A stretch of 64,000 bases of DNA, from assembly GCA_964653095.1 (NCBI GenBank), contig CAZZEH010000015.1, forward strand, positions 1 to 64,000. Direction: 5' to 3'. The notes beneath the pieces were generated by a model that was given only the letters and a program-made list of their open reading frames with translations, was not told the origin of the DNA and did not search any database. Position numbers and translations under genes: made by a program. Of this stretch, positions 42,445-51,469 are shown piece by piece (positions within the stretch are counted from its first letter, which is position 1; each line of letters opens with the position of its first letter). This stretch comes from JAMLHH01 sp964653095. Its GTDB lineage: Bacteria; Bacteroidota; Bacteroidia; Chitinophagales; JADIYW01.

Positions 42445-42651
42445 TTAAGCCAAACTTTCTTCCATAGGGAAATATACAAGGAGTGTGGTATCTTCATCAT
42501 TTATTACTTCTAATCGTCCTCCCATAGAGTCTGCTCTGTTAGACATGGATTTCAATCCAAAACCCTGATTTTTCTGTTCTTCAACGATTGCATAGTTTCT
42601 TGTTTCTTCGATTGTCAGCTCGGAAAATTTATTGAGTTTCTGAATTTTCAT
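42445..42651 (-). pseudogene. Remnant of a sensor histidine kinase C-terminus
   Basis: The 68-codon frame ends with GFGLKSMSNRADSMGG, then TLLVYFPM. This is the G2/F-box end of the ATPase domain of HisKA_3 (NarX/DesK-type) kinases, which normally follow at least 200 residues of kinase core. The first 25 residues do not look like a kinase. No response regulator gene is nearby. I read it as a decayed fragment; a small expressed protein cannot be ruled out. Confidence 0.6.
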
Positions 42652-42785
42652 TAGATTTTTCTTCCTTTCTAATACTAATGTATTTGATTATTTCAAACAA
42701 AAGGGTATCTGTACGATTTGATTTTTTGAAGATTGGAGGGTTTTTGTATAGAGGGTTTTGAAAATATTTTTGACCAATTTTTGTA

Positions 42786-43427
42786 CTAAGGAGCCAATCT
42801 TCTTTTTTGCCAATTCTTATTAAAAAGTCTGTATTCTATTCTGTCATGCATTCTGTTGGGTCTTCCCTGCCAAAACTCAATTAAAACAGGAGTGACCGCA
42901 TATCCGCCCCAATCTTTGGGTAAAGGAATATTTTTATCTTCTTTGAATTGTGCTTCAATCTGATCAAAGTTTTTCTGTAACAGTTCTTTTGTACAATCGC
43001 TGCTTTGAGTAGAAGCCATTGCTCCAATCTGACTGCCTTTGGGTCTGCTGTGAAAATAAGCTTCGCTGATTTCTCTCGGGATTTTATGTGCCTGACCTTC
43101 TATTCTGATTTGTCGCTCCAGTTCCTTCCACCAAAACAGGAGTGAGACTTTTGAGTTTTCGGATATTTGTATTCCTTTTTTGCTGGTATAATGAGTGTAA
43201 AATATAAATTGATTATCGGTAAAGTCTTTTAAAAGCACGGCTCTCGAAGATGGCTGCATATCTTTCCCTGTGGTGGAGATAATCATGGAATTGGCATCCA
43301 CATCTATTTTTTCGACAGCCTCTGCCATCCACAGTTCAAAAAGAGGAAATGGAGTTTCCGGACAATTCGTTTCATTCAGCTCCCGAATGCCGTAATTTTC
43401 TCTGAGATTGGATAAATTGAAGCCCAT
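42786..43427 (-). CDS. pdxH: Pyridoxamine 5'-phosphate oxidase
   Basis: A 213-residue protein from the ATG at 43427, of normal length. It has SRAVLLKDF, FYTHYTSKKGIQI, LLFWWKELERQIRIEG, and the C-terminal FWQGRPNRMHDRIEY and WQKRRLAP motifs that bind FMN and PLP. It oxidises pyridoxine/pyridoxamine phosphate to PLP with O2. The PLP enzymes metY and glyA are elsewhere in the window. It is single. Confidence 0.97.
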   Translation of the reverse strand: MGFNLSNLRENYGIRELNETNCPETPFPLFELWMAEAVEKIDVDANSMIISTTGKDMQPSSRAVLLKDFTDNQFIFYTHYTSKKGIQISENSKVSLLFWWKELERQIRIEGQAHKIPREISEAYFHSRPKGSQIGAMASTQSSDCTKELLQKNFDQIEAQFKEDKNIPLPKDWGGYAVTPVLIEFWQGRPNRMHDRIEYRLFNKNWQKRRLAP

Positions 43428-43472
43428 TTTCAAATAGTATTTTTATCGTCAGGTGTGCAGCTTTTTAACGTT

Positions 43473-43922
43473 TTATTCTTCCATCGGATATCCCTGATCA
43501 ATCCAATTGACCTTAAGGTTTTGTGAAAGATTAAGCAATTTGTGATTGGTAAAGTTTAAGTCATTCAATAGTTGAAAGGCAGGACGCACATTTGGGCAAT
43601 GTTCAAAAGGACAGCAACCACAGTATATTACAATGGATGCATCTTTTGAGAGATTTTTAACGTGAGCTTCTAAATTTTTTAAATTTTCCTGACTTCTTGC
43701 ATCGCCAATTTCTATCGCATTTTTTATAAGCCCCGAAGGTCCAATATTGAAAATGTGTATGGCAGATTTCTCGGAATTAATAATTTCTGTAAGTTCAGCA
43801 GGTTCCATAAGCTGCGAGTCAGCCCATAGCTCTGCTTTAGTTGTGCCGGTATTGCTTTGAAAAGAAACAATTAAGACAGAAAACAGTATCAGGGGCAGAT
43901 TGAAGAGCACTTTTTTGTTCAT
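43473..43922 (-). CDS. Secreted rhodanese-like protein with CxCCP motif
   Basis: A 149-residue protein from the ATG at 43922, with a hydrophobic signal peptide (LFNLPLILFSVLIVSF). A rhodanese-like fold carries the distinctive YCGCCPFEHCPN motif, in which the extra cysteines differ from the single active-site Cys of standard rhodaneses. The family is periplasmic in Bacteroidota; the role may be sulfur or metal handling, not proven. Confidence 0.75.
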   Translation of the reverse strand: MNKKVLFNLPLILFSVLIVSFQSNTGTTKAELWADSQLMEPAELTEIINSEKSAIHIFNIGPSGLIKNAIEIGDARSQENLKNLEAHVKNLSKDASIVIYCGCCPFEHCPNVRPAFQLLNDLNFTNHKLLNLSQNLKVNWIDQGYPMEE

Positions 43923-44005
43923 GGTCAGATGTTTGATTTGATACGAAGCAAATATAGTCAAAAAGCATTCCACAGATGAGTAATAAGGATGCAGAAAAAT
44001 ATGGT

Positions 44006-46366
44006 TTAAATAGTTACAATTAATTTTAAACTGAAATTTCTTCCCATATTATATATTCCCATTTTTCCGGTTACAGGATTTTCGGGAGCATACTTTAAAC
44101 GGCTTAAGTGACTCTGATAGATGATATCCGCCAGATTTTCTCCGCTGAACACAATACTTAAAAAATCTTTCCTGTTGAATGCTTTTATATCGGTACCTAT
44201 TCCTAAACCTAATAGGGTGTAGGAAGGAGCCCGGCTTTCTGTTTCATAAGCTTCAAAAATTTTATTCTGTCTAAAATAATGATCTACAAAAAACTTAAAA
44301 TAATATTCAGAGAAAACTTTTTTGGGAGTCTGTCTGAGAGCTTTTATTTCAAAATGATACTTATGTGCAGGAATAAACGGCAGATTTCTGATGCTGTCAG
44401 CCTGACCGGGTTGTACTCCTCTTACAATGGAAAGAGATTGTGCCACGTGCAGCCAGTCTAAAGGGTGCGGATGGAAGTCAAGATATATTTCGCCGCCATA
44501 TAGGACAGCCAATCCGGCAGTGTACTCAAACTCCGAAATAACCTGTCCCGGTTCATAATGCCCGACTGTCGATGGTTTTTTCTGAAGATAAATATAATTG
44601 GATATCAGATTTGCAAAAGGAGTAAACTCCAGCGTGACATGTTCGGAATTGAGGTAGTATCCTAAATCAAGCTGAGTGCTGTTTTCGGGTTTGAGGTCTG
44701 CCCGACCGCTTTCATGTCTGAAGGTACCTTCGTGAATACCATTGGAGGCTAATTCGGAAATATTGGGTGCTCTGTAACCTTTGGACAGATTGATTTTCAG
44801 TACGGAAGATTTTGCAGGCTGATAGGAAATTCCGAGACTGCCCGAAACGCCTTTAAAATATCTTTTTATAGAAGTAAATTTTTGCGTGACATTGAGCTCG
44901 GATTCAGGTACAGGAAGATTATTTTCATCCAAAAACAGAGAATGAGCACGCAAGAATCGATTATCCATCCGAATACCTCCGTCAAAAGTAATCTTGTTGA
45001 AAGTCTTTTTTATAAAACCGAAAAAGCCAAAATCAAACAATCGGTAGTCTGGGATAAGAAACTCTTCTCCTTTATTGTGATTGGTCTGTTGCATACCACT
45101 CACTCCCAAAGTGACTTCCCAATCGTTCTTTCTGTCGAAATTATATCGGAGATTGTACGAGAATGTATTTAACTTTAAAAACATTTCCGGCTCTGATGGG
45201 TTTGCAGCGTCTTCATATTCTCTCCTGAAATTTTGCTGGTACCCTATGTCGGATTTTATGGCTCCCCGATTTAGAATGAAATAACTGTTGGAAGTCAGAT
45301 TGAAATGGTTGATTTTTTGATGCGGGAAATCTGTAAAATAAACTCTGAGTTTATCGGGAGAGTCTGAAATTAAATTTCCCAAACTGTCTCTTTCTCCTTC
45401 TGTAATTCCGAGTTTTGTATTAAATGAGCTTGCGGTCAGGTGTGTGTATCCCCATTGTTTGTTTACGCCTAAAAATAACTTTCCGTTCCACTCTTGAAAT
45501 CCAGTATTGAATACTTTTCCGTCCAGTTTGTTTTTATACGATCCGGCAAGTTTATGAGAGAATTGGGTCATCCAAAGAAAATTGTTTTTGTTACCCTGAT
45601 TTGATATGGAATGGCCTATCAGGTGTTGGTTGCTCTGATAAGCGGTTGTCAGATTTGTTCGAATATGACCATCGGGAAGCGGTCTCGGAGAGAGAAAGTT
45701 TAATACGCCTGCTATTCCGTCAGAACCGTACACAAGGCTTCCGGGGCCTTTGATAATCTCTGCTCGTTCTACCGCGTATTCATCTATTTCGATGCCGTGC
45801 TCATCTCCCCATTGCTGGCCTTCTATGCGTATTCCGTTTTGCAGCGTAAGAATTCGGTTGTATCCCAGTCCCCGTATAATCGGTTTGGAGACAGAAGTCC
45901 CGGTAGTAATTTGACTGATTCCGGGGATATTTTTTAAAGCATCTATTAAGTTTGATGCAGTACTTTCTCTAAAAAATTTTTTACCAAATGCCTTTATTGG
46001 CGTAGAGTTGGTCATTCTCTCTGAACTGCGCATGACTCCGGTCACTACTGTTTCACTTAATTCTGTTACGGCTGATTCTAAGGAGAAGTTAATAACGGTA
46101 TCACTTCTGACAGAAATTATACGAGAGATTGTTTGAAATCCGGTATAACTTATTTCTAAGTAAAAATCGCCGGATTTGATATTTTCAATCAAATAATTAC
46201 CGTTCAAATCCGTAATTGTTCCGGTTTTTAAGTCTTCTATATATATAGAAACTCCCGGCAGAGTCATTTCTGTATCTGCCTCTCGAATATTGCCCGAGAC
46301 AGTCCATTCTGCCTTCAAATTAATACTGGCAGATACGAATAAACTCAAAAAAAAGATCTTCTTCAT
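44006..46366 (-). CDS. TonB-dependent outer membrane receptor
   Basis: A 786-residue protein from the ATG at 46366 (MKKIFFLS, signal peptide ending near NLKAEW); an ATG at 46390 is also plausible. It has an N-terminal carboxypeptidase-like domain (about 20-100), a plug (residues near 130-240: NALKN-type IPGISQI, GLGYNRIL, GPGSLVYGSDG) and a large barrel ending in GIYNMGRNFSLKLIVTI. It imports an iron complex or other metal or nutrient; the FxxHLSRLK-like end resembles receptors for metal uptake. Its 3' neighbour upstream is oxyR. Confidence 0.88.
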   Translation of the reverse strand: MKKIFFLSLFVSASINLKAEWTVSGNIREADTEMTLPGVSIYIEDLKTGTITDLNGNYLIENIKSGDFYLEISYTGFQTISRIISVRSDTVINFSLESAVTELSETVVTGVMRSSERMTNSTPIKAFGKKFFRESTASNLIDALKNIPGISQITTGTSVSKPIIRGLGYNRILTLQNGIRIEGQQWGDEHGIEIDEYAVERAEIIKGPGSLVYGSDGIAGVLNFLSPRPLPDGHIRTNLTTAYQSNQHLIGHSISNQGNKNNFLWMTQFSHKLAGSYKNKLDGKVFNTGFQEWNGKLFLGVNKQWGYTHLTASSFNTKLGITEGERDSLGNLISDSPDKLRVYFTDFPHQKINHFNLTSNSYFILNRGAIKSDIGYQQNFRREYEDAANPSEPEMFLKLNTFSYNLRYNFDRKNDWEVTLGVSGMQQTNHNKGEEFLIPDYRLFDFGFFGFIKKTFNKITFDGGIRMDNRFLRAHSLFLDENNLPVPESELNVTQKFTSIKRYFKGVSGSLGISYQPAKSSVLKINLSKGYRAPNISELASNGIHEGTFRHESGRADLKPENSTQLDLGYYLNSEHVTLEFTPFANLISNYIYLQKKPSTVGHYEPGQVISEFEYTAGLAVLYGGEIYLDFHPHPLDWLHVAQSLSIVRGVQPGQADSIRNLPFIPAHKYHFEIKALRQTPKKVFSEYYFKFFVDHYFRQNKIFEAYETESRAPSYTLLGLGIGTDIKAFNRKDFLSIVFSGENLADIIYQSHLSRLKYAPENPVTGKMGIYNMGRNFSLKLIVTI

Positions 46367-46401
46367 GTATTGGCTTTGAGATTTTGACATCAATATTCCT
46401 T

Positions 46402-47346
46402 TTACTTCCATTCTACTATTGTCCCCCGCGATTTTAAAAGCATTTCTTCGGGGATAGAATTGCAAATATGATTGTGAAGTATTTCGAGCAAATCTTTTTT
46501 TGAGTGATTGCGGATATAGCACAAACTGATTTCCCTAATGGGTGGAGGTGAGTCAAAGCTCAAAATTCGGTTTAGGTGTCGGACGGGCAATTCCAGGGCG
46601 GCCAGTTCGGGGATAAAAGTAAATCCGCCCTCTGTATCCACTAATTTTTTTAATGTTTCAATTGAGCCGCTTTCATATTTAATCTGTTCTTTATGCTCTT
46701 GGGAAAGAAATCTGTTGCAAAAATTAACGACCTGATCTTTGAAACAGTTGCCATCCGTGAGCATCCACATATCCTGCCTTTCTGCGATATCCTGCGGATT
46801 TAAGCTGTTTTTTAGACGGAGCGGATGATTGAAATGAGTGTAAACTTTTATTTCCTCATAAAACAGGACGGATTCCTGAATATTTTCTTCGTGTAAAGGT
46901 GTAGATAAAATGCCGACATCTAACTGATCCTTATTTAAGCCTTCTATCATTTCTGAGGTGGTCAGTTCTTTGATGTGCAGCTGAATTCCGGGATGTTGTT
47001 TTCGTATTTTCCCAATGACCAGTGGCAACAGGTAAGGTGATATGGTAGGAAGTATTCCTATATGCAATCTGCCCGAAATTTCCTGATAGTATTGTTTAGG
47101 GATTAACTCGATTTTTTTTGATTCTCTGAGTACATGCCTTGCCTGCTCTATAATCAGTGCCCCTATTTCGGTGGGTACTATAGGATGCTTGGTTCGGTCA
47201 AAAATTTTGATGTTTAATTCTTCTTCCATTTTCTTTATCTGCATGGAAAGTGTGGGCTGGGTGACCATACATTTTTCGGCTGCCTGACCGAAATGCCGAT
47301 AGGTATCTACCGCCGCAATGTATTCTAATTGAGTAAGAGTTGTCAT
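46402..47346 (-). CDS. oxyR: OxyR, hydrogen peroxide-sensing LysR-family regulator
   Basis: A 314-residue LysR protein with an N-terminal winged helix-turn-helix (QAAEKCMVTQPTLSMQIKKME, about 20-40). In the effector domain C201 and C210 stand eight residues apart in DGNCFKDQVVNFC. This matches the redox pair C199/C208 of E. coli OxyR almost exactly. Peroxide oxidises them to a disulfide and the protein activates defence genes. dps, ahpC and ahpD lie divergently next to it, and a site of OxyR type overlaps its own start codon. Confidence 0.93.
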   Translation of the reverse strand: MTTLTQLEYIAAVDTYRHFGQAAEKCMVTQPTLSMQIKKMEEELNIKIFDRTKHPIVPTEIGALIIEQARHVLRESKKIELIPKQYYQEISGRLHIGILPTISPYLLPLVIGKIRKQHPGIQLHIKELTTSEMIEGLNKDQLDVGILSTPLHEENIQESVLFYEEIKVYTHFNHPLRLKNSLNPQDIAERQDMWMLTDGNCFKDQVVNFCNRFLSQEHKEQIKYESGSIETLKKLVDTEGGFTFIPELAALELPVRHLNRILSFDSPPPIREISLCYIRNHSKKDLLEILHNHICNSIPEEMLLKSRGTIVEWK

Positions 47347-47359
47347 AGATTTTGACTAT
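47345..47359. promoter_or_regulatory. OxyR-type half site overlapping the oxyR start
   Basis: ATAG-N7-CTAT (47345-47359) is exactly the half-operator spacing of the E. coli OxyR site. It overlaps the oxyR ATG (47344-47346) and lies 45 bases upstream of the dps -7 element. The second half predicted from the consensus is degenerate (47366 onward, ATAA...). Confidence 0.5.
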
Positions 47360-47403
47360 TGAGTTATAAATATAATCAATTTTTATTATTATTAGGTCTG
47401 TTG

Positions 47404-47411
47404 TATCTTTG
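47404..47411 (+). promoter_or_regulatory. Candidate -7 element of dps
   Basis: TATCTTTG matches TAnnTTTG, 34 bases before the dps ATG. No -33 TTTG is seen, as expected of an activator-dependent promoter. Confidence 0.5.
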
Positions 47412-47445
47412 TTAGGTATTCAACCAACATATAAAAATAATAGCT

Positions 47446-47925
47446 ATGAAAGTAGGACTAACAAAAATCGGATTAGATAAGACTCAGTCAGAAAAGCTGG
47501 CTGCTGAACTTAATCAGCTACTATCAAATTATGAAATTTTTTATCAGAGTTTGAGAGGATTACATTGGAATATAAAAGGGCAGAGCTTTTTTGAACTGCA
47601 TGCAAAGTTTGAAGAATTATATACGGATGCTCAGGTAAAAATTGATGAGATTGCCGAGCGTATATTGACTTTGGGTTTCACTCCGCTACACACTTTTGAA
47701 GACTATATTCGCCATGCAGAGGTAGAGGTCGGAAAAAATATATCCGAGCCTGTCCCTGCAGTAACTTTGGTAGTGGAAAGTTTAAAAACATTGGTTATTA
47801 TAGAGCGTCAAATGCTGGAAACAGCAGAGCAATTGGGCGATGAAGGTACACTGACTCTTTTGACTGATTTTATTACAGAACAGGAGAAAACGATTTGGAT
47901 GTATAATGCATGGCTCAGCAAATAA
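47446..47925 (+). CDS. dps: Dps family DNA-protecting ferritin
   Basis: A 159-residue four-helix protein. H40, H52, E56, D67 and E71 have the same spacing as the inter-subunit ferroxidase ligands of Dps (for example Listeria H31, H43, D47, D58 and E62, with one D-to-E change). It stores iron and consumes hydrogen peroxide, protecting DNA. It is divergent from oxyR and 32 bases upstream of ahpC, so it is a likely first gene of an oxidative-stress unit. Confidence 0.93.
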   Translation: MKVGLTKIGLDKTQSEKLAAELNQLLSNYEIFYQSLRGLHWNIKGQSFFELHAKFEELYTDAQVKIDEIAERILTLGFTPLHTFEDYIRHAEVEVGKNISEPVPAVTLVVESLKTLVIIERQMLETAEQLGDEGTLTLLTDFITEQEKTIWMYNAWLSK

Positions 47926-47957
47926 TTATTTATTCATTTAAAACTAAATCATAAAAA

Positions 47958-48503
47958 ATGGGACTATTATCAGTAGGGAAAAAGTTTCCTGCATTTTCAA
48001 AACAGGCAGTGGTAAGTATAGAGAAGGATCAGGAATTTGCCACTATTACGAACGAAGATCACATCAAAGAAGGACAGTGGATGGTCATTTTTTTCTGGCC
48101 TAAAGATTTCACTTTCGTATGTCCGACAGAGATTGCTGCATTCAATGATGCATTTGATGAGTTTAGAGACCGGGATACTATGCTGATTGGCGGCTCAACG
48201 GATTCTGAATTTGTACACTTGGCATGGCGCAACAATAACGAGGATTTGAAAAACCTTAAATATCCGATGCTTGCTGATACGAGCAAATCTTTGTCTGATG
48301 AACTGGGAATTTTGACAGAAGACGATGAAAGAGTTTGTTACAGAGCTACATTTATAGTGGACCCGGACGGTATTGTAAGATGGGTAAACGTAAATGATTT
48401 GTCAGTAGGAAGAAATGTGAAAGAAGTGATTCGCGTGTTGGATGCTTTGCAGACAGATGAACTTTGCCCTTGCAACTGGGAAAAAGGCGAGGCGACTTTG
48501 TAA
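47958..48503 (+). CDS. ahpC: Peroxiredoxin AhpC (mycobacterial-type)
   Basis: A 181-residue 2-Cys peroxiredoxin with the peroxidatic C55 in FVCPTE and a C-terminal CPC (C170, C172). This three-Cys arrangement matches Mycobacterium tuberculosis AhpC (C61, C174, C176), which is reduced by AhpD rather than AhpF. The gene next but one is ahpD-like, supporting that pairing. It reduces peroxides in the cytosol and lies downstream of dps and divergent oxyR. Confidence 0.92.
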   Translation: MGLLSVGKKFPAFSKQAVVSIEKDQEFATITNEDHIKEGQWMVIFFWPKDFTFVCPTEIAAFNDAFDEFRDRDTMLIGGSTDSEFVHLAWRNNNEDLKNLKYPMLADTSKSLSDELGILTEDDERVCYRATFIVDPDGIVRWVNVNDLSVGRNVKEVIRVLDALQTDELCPCNWEKGEATL

Positions 48504-48532
48504 ACAAACAAAGCAATCCCGCTTAAACAAAA

Positions 48533-48571
48533 GCCGCTGCAGATACGTATGTAGAAGTAGCGGCATTTTTT
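48533..48571 (+). terminator. Partial terminator between ahpC and ahpD-like
   Basis: GCCGCT (48533-48538) pairs with AGCGGC (48559-48564) across a 20-base inner region that itself contains an ATACGTAT palindrome, followed by ATTTTTTTA. It may lower expression of the downstream gene rather than end the transcript. Confidence 0.65.
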
Positions 48572-48591
48572 TACTTTAAAATTTGATATTC

Positions 48592-49167
48592 ATGAAAGAT
48601 ACTTTAATTGATTTATACAAAGATTTACGGATAGAAAATAATCAGGCTAATGCTCCGGCTCAAATGCTGATAGACGGTGAGAGCAGATATGTGAGAGACT
48701 TGCGAATGAATGTAAAAAGCATCTTACATGGTGAAAATCTGTCTGAAAAAGAGTCTTTTCTGATTGCTCTTTCTATTGCCGCCAATAATAAAAATGATGT
48801 ACTAACACATTCTTTTCGGACTTTATCTATGGAAAAAGATGCCACAGAAGAAGAAGTTGGAGAGGCTATCGCGGTGGCTTCTTTACTAAGTGCAAATAAT
48901 GTATTATACCGCTTTCGACACTTTGTACATAAAGAAAGCTATAATACTATGCGTGCAGGTTTGAGAATGAATATTATGGCACGACCCAAAACCGGCAAGG
49001 AGTTTTTTGAACTGATGAGTTTGGCGGTATCTGCTGTAAATGGTTGTGAGATGTGTGTCAAATCGCATGAAGCTTCTGTGTTAGAAGCGGGCGGCAGTGA
49101 AGCCCGTGTTTGGGATGCCGTACGAATTGCTTCGGTTATTACCAGTTTGGACAGGGTTATTCGATAA
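48592..49167 (+). CDS. ahpD: AhpD-like carboxymuconolactone decarboxylase family protein
   Basis: A 191-residue protein from the ATG at 48592; a TTG at 48583 is an alternative. The active site is CEMCVKSH (C152, C155, H159), the CxxC...H of AhpD, within a second AhpD-like helical repeat. In mycobacteria AhpD is the reductase partner of AhpC, linked to lipoamide. The close linkage with a mycobacterial-type AhpC supports the same role here. Confidence 0.87.
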   Translation: MKDTLIDLYKDLRIENNQANAPAQMLIDGESRYVRDLRMNVKSILHGENLSEKESFLIALSIAANNKNDVLTHSFRTLSMEKDATEEEVGEAIAVASLLSANNVLYRFRHFVHKESYNTMRAGLRMNIMARPKTGKEFFELMSLAVSAVNGCEMCVKSHEASVLEAGGSEARVWDAVRIASVITSLDRVIR

Positions 49168-49194
49168 AAGTCGTTTTGTAATGATTAGAAAGGT

Positions 49195-49215
49195 GAGTCT
49201 GATAGAGACTCTTTT
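49195..49215 (+). terminator. Intrinsic terminator after ahpD
   Basis: GAGTCT (49195-49200) pairs perfectly with AGACTC (49206-49211) around a 5-base loop, followed by TTTT. Confidence 0.7.
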
Positions 49216-49716
49216 AGTTAGGTTCTTCCACAAGAAGCGGACACGGTTCAGAATGGCCGTTTTCGATATGACGGTTTACGAAGTGTCACTATGAGCCGTG
49301 CCAGTTTATGGTGAAAAAGTCTTATACCGATTTGTAGAGAGATTTAGAACGGCGTAACCAATCCATTTTGTAGGATAATCGTCATGCTGGAGTTTGTTCG
49401 CAGTGGCGAAAGCATCTCAAGAAAGATCCTTTTAGGTTCTTTCGGAATGGCAGTTCTTGGTATGAAAAACCTTGACTTTTATTTCCACCCTTCTTTCTTC
49501 TCTTGATTTACAAATAATTTTCTACTAAAAAAGAAACATATTCCCTCTTTACAAAAAGAGGCTAAAACTTATTGACAGCAAACATAGGATGACCATATTC
49601 AATAATAACTCTGCTTCGGTAATTCTATCCGAGCCATAAAATATAATTCGGTAAATCGCAAAGACCAATTTGTAATCTCAATCACATTGATTTATATTTA
49701 CTTATTGTGAAATAAT
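49216..49716. repeat. Non-coding region with degenerate extragenic repeats
   Basis: No gene is seen. Two degenerate copies of a GGTTCTT...GAATGGC.GTT.T.G.TATGA unit lie at about 49219-49275 and 49433-49470. Between them, at 49381-49420, is CGTCATGCTGGAGT...GGCGAAAGCATCTC, which resembles the GTCATGCTGAGC...GAAGCATCTC extragenic repeats widespread in Bacteroidota. The rest is AT-rich sequence leading to the ATG at 49717. Confidence 0.5.
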
Positions 49717-51465
49717 ATGGCTAAGAAAAAAAATCAGAAGTCAGCTGCAACCCGGAAACCGACTCCACGTACGACAAAGAGAGTACAGATGCAGAGCAGA
49801 AGGAATCCAAATCTTTTTGAGATTATGGAAAACCACCTCAAAAGCAATCAGAAAATTTATCTGATTGTGGTTCTTGCTCTCTCGGTTATTTTCTCGTTTC
49901 TCAGTTTTGACTTTAAAATTTCAACGGCAAATGATGATGCACTGTATATAGAAGCCGGGTACAAGTATTCCAAAGACTTTTTTGGATATTATTACCAAGC
50001 GACAGCACCTTTGTATCCAATGATACTCTCACTATTAATCAAGATATTTGGTGTGAAGTTGTTTATACTGAAGAGTGCTTCGATAGTCTTTTTTGCATTA
50101 TCCCTATACTTTATTTATGTTGCATTTAAAGACCGGATATCTTATACGCTGCTCTTTATAAGCCTTATTTTGACAGCGATAAACTTTCAGTTTTTAATTT
50201 ATGCGAGCCTTACTTATACGGAAGCTTTTTCTCTGATGCTGTTTTGCGCATCCATGATTTTTGTCTTTAAGTATTTTGATAAAACAGAAGAGGAAAATTA
50301 TCAAATAAAGAATCATATTCCCTATTTGATTTTTCTGGGATTTGTATGTTTTGTGTTGATGCTCTCAAGGAATGTGGCTATCGCAGCTATTGGAGTACTT
50401 GCTCTGTTTTTTGTGTACCGGAAAAAATATATTGAGTCGGGTATAGCAACTGCCGGATTTGTCCTGTTTTACTTGCTGTATAAACAGGCTTTAAAATTCA
50501 TTTGGAAAATTGACAGCTCTCAGTTCACTTCTCAGGGAAATGTGATGCTTCAGAAGGATGCTTATAACCCTCAGATGGGTAATGAAACTATTTCGGGATT
50601 ATTTGTACGCTTCTGGGAAAACTGTGAGATTTATATCTCCTCCCGCCTGTTTCACATTTTGGGTTTTAGGGAGGAAATGTCTTCCGTCAGTGCTTCACTT
50701 ACATTAGTTTTTATTGCTCTGGTGCTTGTATCGCTTTGGCTGATGCATAAGAAGAAACAGTATGCACTTGTTTTTTCCACGTTGTTTTATGCAGGTTTTT
50801 TGGGAGCTACTTTTGTATCACTGCATACTTTTTGGGGACAGACGAGATTAATCATGATTTATCTTCCTTTCATTCTGTTTAATATTTTTTATCTGTTGTA
50901 TTATTTAGGAGAAAAGATACCTGCCGTTCAATTTATATTGCCAACAATATTTATTGTTTTGCTGTTGTCCGGGCTCACAGCTACACTAAAACAAATTAAT
51001 GAGCGTCTGCCTATTTTTATTGAAAACTTGTCAGGAGACCCTACTTACGGCTATACCACAGATTGGCAAAACTATATCAAAATGTCAAGATGGTGTGCCG
51101 ATAATCTGCCTGATGAAACGAAATCTATTGCAGTCAGAAAAGCTCCAATGTCTTTTATTTTTACTGAAGGCAAAGAGTTTTACGGAATTTATAATGTACC
51201 TACCCAAAATGCAGATTCGCTGCTGATTCCTTTTCGGGAAAGAGGTATCCACTACATGGTATTGGCGGAGTTGAGATTGGATCCAAACAGATATTTGCAG
51301 GGGCAGTTTGTGGGTACTATGCACCGATATGCTTCTGTTATAGAGCAAAAATATCCCGGAACATTTTCATTTGTACATCAGGAAGGAGATTTGGAAAAAG
51401 CTCAGTTGTTTAAAATTAATTATAATGTCATAGACAGCCTGAGTACCTTAAACAGTATGAAATAA
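49717..51465 (+). CDS. Polytopic membrane glycosyltransferase-like protein (GT-C)
   Basis: A 582-residue protein with a lysine-rich N-terminal tail (about 1-40) and roughly ten membrane segments. An acidic ANDDALYIEAGYKYSKDFF loop near 70-90 is where GT-C mannosyltransferases (ArnT/PMT-like) place the catalytic acid. The C-terminal 130 residues are soluble. It heads a glycan cluster and is followed 4 bases later by a methyltransferase-GT2 fusion. It probably adds a sugar from a polyprenyl-phosphate carrier; the acceptor is unknown. Confidence 0.65.
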   Translation: MAKKKNQKSAATRKPTPRTTKRVQMQSRRNPNLFEIMENHLKSNQKIYLIVVLALSVIFSFLSFDFKISTANDDALYIEAGYKYSKDFFGYYYQATAPLYPMILSLLIKIFGVKLFILKSASIVFFALSLYFIYVAFKDRISYTLLFISLILTAINFQFLIYASLTYTEAFSLMLFCASMIFVFKYFDKTEEENYQIKNHIPYLIFLGFVCFVLMLSRNVAIAAIGVLALFFVYRKKYIESGIATAGFVLFYLLYKQALKFIWKIDSSQFTSQGNVMLQKDAYNPQMGNETISGLFVRFWENCEIYISSRLFHILGFREEMSSVSASLTLVFIALVLVSLWLMHKKKQYALVFSTLFYAGFLGATFVSLHTFWGQTRLIMIYLPFILFNIFYLLYYLGEKIPAVQFILPTIFIVLLLSGLTATLKQINERLPIFIENLSGDPTYGYTTDWQNYIKMSRWCADNLPDETKSIAVRKAPMSFIFTEGKEFYGIYNVPTQNADSLLIPFRERGIHYMVLAELRLDPNRYLQGQFVGTMHRYASVIEQKYPGTFSFVHQEGDLEKAQLFKINYNVIDSLSTLNSMK

Positions 51466-51469
51466 ATTT

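Noticed and set aside
46366..46522. Long N-terminus of the TonB-dependent receptor starting at 46522
   Set aside because: It would overlap oxyR by about 120 bases and bury the signal peptide; the start at 46366 (or 46390) restores a normal secretion signal.
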